Origin: Cristatella mucedo
Lineage: Eukaryota; Bryozoa; Phylactolaemata; Cristatellidae
Direction of reading: 5' to 3'
DNA: 64,000 nt
Assembly: GCA_009760855.2 (NCBI GenBank)
Contig: WPIO01000153.1
Coordinates: 763,001-827,000 of the forward strand
The first letter of the stretch is position 1; every line of letters starts with the position of its first letter. The notes under the pieces were generated by a model. It was not told where the DNA came from, ran no database searches, and saw only the letters and a list, made by a program, of their open reading frames with translations. Both the position numbers and the translations under genes were made by a program. This document shows, piece by piece, positions 59,593 to 64,000 of the stretch.

Positions 59593-62500
59593 TGTTGCAA
59601 GCGTTTCCCACTTGAATAACACATTTCGCACGAGTTCGCAGCTGATTGCTTAATATCCAGAAACTTAAAATCTGATTTCGGAGCGTGCGGTAGTTGGCAG
59701 CTGAGTGCTGCACCTTCTTTCAAGCATTTCGCACGTTAATACCACGTTTCGCACAAGTTCCCAGCAGATCGTGGAATATCTAGAAACTTCAAATCTGTTA
59801 GCCGGTGCGTGAGCTGGCTGGCAGCTGAGCGCTGCACCTTGTTTCAAGCATTTCGCACGTGAATAACACATTTCGCACAAGTTCGCAGCAGATGGCGGAA
59901 TATCATGAAACTTCAAATCTTCTCTTTGGAGCATGCAGTGGCTGGCAGGATAGTGCTGCACCTTGTTTCGTGCGTTTCGCACTCTAATAACACATTTCGC
60001 ACGAGTTCACAGCAGAATGCTGAGTATCTAGAAAATTCAAATCTGCTCGTCGAAGGGTGCACTGGCTGGCAGCAGCGTGCTGCAACTTGTTTCAAGCATT
60101 TCGCACTTGAAAGACGCATTTCGCTCGAGTTCGCAGAAGATCGCAGAATAATTAGAAACTTCAAATCTGCTATTCGGAGCGTGCGGTAGCTGGCAGCTGA
60201 TTGCTGCACCTTCCCTTAAGCATTTCGCATTGGAAAAACACATTTTGCACGAGTTCGCAGCAGATCGCAGAATATCTAGAAACTTTAAATCTGCTCGCTG
60301 GTGCGTGAGCTGGCTGGAAGCAGAGTGCTACACCTTGCTCTAAGCATTTTGCACTTAAAAACTTATTTCGCACGTGTTACCATCAGATCGCGGAATATCC
60401 AGAAACTTCAAATCCGTTCTTCGGAGCGTGCACTGGGTGGCAGCAGAGTTCTACACCTTGCTTTAAGCACTTCGCACTTGAATAACACATTTCGCACGAG
60501 TTCGCAGCAGATCGCGGAATATCCAGAAACTTCAAATCTGCTCTTCGGAGCTAGCAGTACCTGGCATCAGAGTGCTGAACCTGGTTTCCTGCATTTCGCT
60601 CTTGAATAACACATTTCGCACGAGTTCGCAGCAGATAGCCGAATACCTAAAAAAATTCAAATCTACTCGTCGGAGCGTGCACTGGCTGGCAGCCGAGTGC
60701 AGCACCTTGTTTCAAGCATTTCGCCCTTGAACAACTCATTTCGCACAAGTTCCCAGCAGATCGTGAAATATCTTAAAACTTCAAATCTGCTCTTCGGAGC
60801 ATGCTCTGGCTGGCAGCATAGTGCTGCACCTTGTTTCGTGCATTTCGCACTCTAATAACACATTTCGCACGAGTTCGCAGCAGATCGCTGAATAACTAGA
60901 AACTTCAAATCTGCTCGTCGGAGCGTGAGCTGGATGGTAGCAGAGTGCTGCACCTTTTGTCAAGCATTTTGCACTTGATAAAACATTTCGCACGACTTCG
61001 CTGTTGATCGCGGAATATCTAGAAACGTTAAATCTGCTCGTTGGAGCGTGCACTGGCAGCAGCAGAGTGCTGCACCTTGTTTTAAGCATTTCGCACTTAA
61101 AAATCACTTTTCGCAAGAGTTTGCAACAGATCGCAGAATATCCTGAAACTTCAAATCTGCTTTTCGGAGCGTGGGCTAGCTGGCGGCAGAGTCCTGGACC
61201 TTATTGCAAGCGTTTCCCACTTGAATAACACATTTCGCACGAGTTCAAAGCTGATCGCCTAATATCCAGAAACTTAAAATCTGATTTTCGGAGCGTGCGG
61301 TAGCTGGCAGCTGAGTGCTGCACCTTCTTTCAAGCATTTCGCACGTTAGTACCACGTTTCGCACAAGTTCCCAGCAGGTCGTGAAATATCTTAAAACTTC
61401 AAATCTGCTCTTCGGAGCATGCTCTGGCTGGCAGCATAGTGCTGCACCTTGTTTCGTGCATTTCGCACTCTAATAACACATTTCGCACGAGTTTGCAGCA
61501 GATTGCTGAATATCCAGAAAATTCAAATCTGCTCGTCGAAGCGTGCACTGGCTGGCAGCAGCGTGCTGCACCTTGTTTCAAGCAGTTCGCATTTGAAAAC
61601 ACGTTTCGGCTGAGTTTGCAGCAGATCGTGAAATAAATAGAAACTTCAAATCTGCTATTCGGAGCGTGCCCTGGCTGGCAGCTGAGTGCTGCACCTTGTC
61701 GCAAGCATTTTGCCCTTGAATAACTTATTTCGCACGAGTTCGCAGAAGATTGCGGAATATCTAGAAACGTCAAATCAGCTCTTCCGAACGTGCACTGGCT
61801 GGCAGCAGAGTGCTGCAAATTGTTTCAAGCATTTCGCACTTGAATAACACATTTCGCTCGAGTTCGCAGCAGATCGCGGAATATCTAGACACTTTAAATC
61901 TGCTTGCCGGAGCGTGCGGTAGCTGGCAGCTGATTGCTGCACCTTCCCTTAAGCATTTCGCAATCTAATAACACATTTCGCACGAGTTCGCAGCAGATTG
62001 CGGAATATCTAGAAACGTCAAATCAGCTCTTCCGAACGTGCACTGGCTGGCAGCAGAGTGCTGCAAATTGTTTCAAGCATTTCGCACTTGAATAACTCAT
62101 TTCGCTCGAGTTCGCAGCAGATTGCGGAATATCCAGAAACTTCAAATATGCTTTTCGGAGCGAGCAGTAGCTGGCATCAGAGTGCTGAACCTGGTTTCCT
62201 GCATTTCGCACTTAAATAACACATTTCGCACGAGTTCGCAGCAGATTGCCGAGTACCTAGAAAATTCTAATCTGCTCGTCGGAGCGTGAGCTGGCTGGCA
62301 GCAGAGTGTTGCACCTTGTTTCGTGCATTTCGCACTCTAATAACACATTTCGCACGAGTTCGCAGCACATTGCTGAATATCCAGAAACTTCAAATCTGCT
62401 CGTCAGAGCGTGCACTGGCTGGCAGCAGAGTGCAGCACCTTGTTTCAAGCATTTCGCCCTTGAATAAAACATTTCGCTCGAGTTCGCAGCAGATCGTGAA

Positions 62501-63183
62501 ATAAATAGAAACTTCAAACCTGCTATTCGGCGCGTGCCCTGGCTGGCAGTAGAGTGCTGCAGCTTTGCACAAGTATTTCGCCCTTGAATAACACATTTCG
62601 CACGAGTTCGCAACAGATTGCAGAATATCTAGAAACTTCAAGTCTGCTTGTCGGAGCGTAAGCTAACTGGCAGCTGAGTGCTGCACCTTGTTTCAAGCAT
62701 TTCGCACGGTAACAACACATTTCGCACGAGTTCTTAGCAGATTGCAGAATATCTAGAAACCTAAAATCTGCTCTTCGGAGCGTGGGCTAGCTGGCAGCAG
62801 AGTACTGCACCTGGTTACTAGCATGGCTCGATTGACTAACTCATTTCGCACAAGTTCGCAGCAGATTGCGGAGTATCCAGAAACATGAAATCTGCTTTTC
62901 GGAGCATGGGGTAGCTGGCAGCAAAATGCTGCACCTTGTTGCAGGCATTTCGCCCTTGAATAACTCATTTCGCACAAGTTCGCAGCAGATCGCACAATAT
63001 CTAGAAACTTGTAATCTGCTCGTCGGAGCGTGAGCTGGCTGGTAGCAGAGTGCTGCACCTTTTTTCAAGCATTTTGCACTTTATAAAACATTTCGCAAGA
63101 GTTCGCTGCAGATCGCGGAATATCTAGATATTTTAATCCTGCTCGTCGGAGCCTGCACTGGCTGGCAGCAGAGTGCAGCACCT
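59593..63183 (+). repeat. 29-monomer (3,591-bp) higher-order repeat, copy 2
   Basis: Near-identical to copy 1, with small differences such as an extra A near 60650 and single substitutions. It contains TGTTGATCG at 61002 and ATGGCTCGATTG at 62823. Confidence 0.93.
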
Positions 63184-64000
63184 TGTTGCAAGCGTTTCCC
63201 ACTTGAATAACACATTTCGCACGAGTTCGCAGCTGATTGCTTAATATCCAGAAACTTAAAATCTGATTTCGGAGCGTGCGGTAGTTGGCAGCTGAGTGCT
63301 GCACCTTCTTTCAAGCATTTCGCACGTTAATACCACGTTTCGCACAAGTTCCCAGCAGATCGTGGAATATCTAGAAACTTCAAATCTGTTAGCCGGTGCG
63401 TGAGCTGGCTGGCAGCTGAGCGCTGCACCTTGTTTCAAGCATTTCGCACGTGAATAACACATTTCGCACAAGTTCGCAGCAGATGGCGGAATATCATGAA
63501 ACTTCAAATCTTCTCTTTGGAGCATGCAGTGGCTGGCAGGATAGTGCCGCACCTTGTTTCGTGCGTTTCGCACTCTAATAACACATTTCGCACGAGTTCA
63601 CAGCAGAATGCTGAGTATCTAGAAAATTCAAATCTGCTCGTCGAAGGGTGCACTGGCTGGCAGCAGCGTGCTGCTACTTGTTTCAAGCATTTCGCACTTG
63701 AAAGACGCATTTCGCTCGAGTTCGCAGAAGATCGCAGAATAATTAGAAACTTCAAATCTGCTATTCGGAGCGTGCGGTAGCTGGCAGCTGATTGCTGCAC
63801 CTTCCCTTAAGCATTTCGCATTGGAAAAAAAACACATTTTGCACGAGTTCGCAGCAGATCGCAGAATATCTAGAAACTTTAAATCTGCTCGCCGGTGCGT
63901 GAGCTGGCTGGAAGCAGAGTGCTACACCTTGCTCTAAGCATTTTGCACTTAAAAACTTATTTCGCACGTGTTACCATCAGATCGCGGAATATCCAGAAAC
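63184..64000 (+). repeat. 29-monomer higher-order repeat, copy 3 (cut by window end)
   Basis: The first 817 bp of a third copy follow in register at 3,591 bp. A run of eight A at 63825-63832 replaces five in copies 1 and 2. The array clearly continues past the window. Confidence 0.9.

Larger units (their letters stand above)
1..64000 (+). repeat. Head-to-tail ~124-bp satellite array filling the window
   Basis: The landmark GAGTGCTGCACC recurs about every 124 bp from the first line to the last, always in the same orientation, giving roughly 515 monomers. Between landmarks each unit has the same order of blocks: an ATTTCGCAC pair 20 bp apart, a GTTCGCAGCAGAT box, a GGAATATCTAGAAAC or GGAATATCCAGAAAC box, an AAATCTGCTC box and a GAGCTGGCTG tail. 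Monomers differ by substitutions and small indels, and the same variant monomers recur at long distances, so the array has higher-order structure. The strand is the direction in which the monomer was defined and has no functional meaning. Long tandem satellites of this size are characteristic of eukaryotic heterochromatin and centromeres; the exact chromosomal location is not visible here. The family was not recognised. Confidence 0.98.

Noticed and set aside
59249-59713. 154-codon minus-strand frame, and similar ones near 45178-45639, 35762-36202 and 51614-52054, as secreted cysteine-rich proteins
   Set aside because: The cysteines come from the repeated bases of the monomer (the complement of GCAGCAGAGTGC and neighbours). 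No signal peptide or stable family pattern is present, and the frames break in sister copies of the same higher-order repeat.
1-64000. CRISPR array
   Set aside because: The 124-bp units follow each other with no unique spacers, the unit is far longer than a CRISPR repeat, and no cas genes are present.
1-64000. Ribosomal intergenic spacer subrepeats
   Set aside because: No rRNA gene sequence or transcription start region appears anywhere in 64 kb, and the array is far longer than typical spacer subrepeats.
1-64000. Transposable element or viral insertion
   Set aside because: Reading through the window I found no interval lacking the monomer landmark for more than about one monomer, no terminal repeats, no poly-A tail and no recognisable polymerase or transposase reading frame.
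1-64000. Inverted array segments or a centromere-proximal switch of orientation
   Set aside because: The landmark GAGTGCTGCACC and the CATTTCGCAC boxes read in the same direction at the start, middle and end, with no reversed block seen.

Overview
The whole 64-kb window is satellite DNA. It is an unbroken head-to-tail array of a monomer of about 124 bp, roughly 515 units, all in the same orientation. I see no credible protein-coding gene, RNA gene, transposon, inversion, telomeric repeat or CRISPR array. An array of this size and type indicates a eukaryotic nuclear genome, most likely centromeric, pericentromeric or another heterochromatic block in a long-read assembly. I do not recognise the monomer as a named satellite family and cannot place it in a species. 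Many open reading frames of 60-185 codons exist on both strands, but they come from the repeat itself: 124 = 3 x 41 + 1, so the reading frame advances by one base per monomer and the same peptide fragments recur in all frames. || Monomer architecture (position 1 = first base of the GCAGCAG box): a 15-bp dyad at 1-15 (GCAGCA-GAG-TGCTGC); three TTCGCA boxes at 32, 52 and 62, spaced 20 and 10 bp; and a second, wider dyad with arms AGCAGATT (67-74) and AATCTGCT (96-103), with a TCTAGA palindrome near its centre (83-88). A typical monomer is about 49% GC and keeps about eight CpGs. || Layout. Domain I (1 to about 22,754) is a mosaic of recurring multi-monomer cassettes: cassette B four times (from 2211, 4811, 8844, 13033); a 59-bp truncated monomer five times (6025, 9976, 14371, 18273, 21306); and the 8-monomer cassette A six times (6101, 7226, 10052, 14447, 18349, 21382). 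It ends in two nearly identical tandem copies of a 3,033-bp unit (16693-22754). Domain II (about 22,755 to 34,000) opens with two tandem copies of a 15-monomer unit of 1,861 and 1,857 bp (23056-26773), followed by further copies of its cassette C. Domain III (about 34,000 to the end) holds an 8-monomer tandem duplication (35130-37115), an approximately 3.46-kb 28-monomer higher-order repeat in three copies (about 40,790-51,234) with an internal 7-monomer duplication (43102-44836), and a 3,592-bp 29-monomer higher-order repeat in 2.2 copies running off the end (56001-64000). || Nothing here works as a gene set. The biological content is the monomer's dyad and box architecture and the record of amplification by unequal exchange or conversion: nested higher-order repeats of 7, 8, 15, about 24-25, 28 and 29 monomers, and shuffled cassettes that stay in 124-bp register. 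Coordinates and offsets were worked out by eye. Percent identities were not computed.
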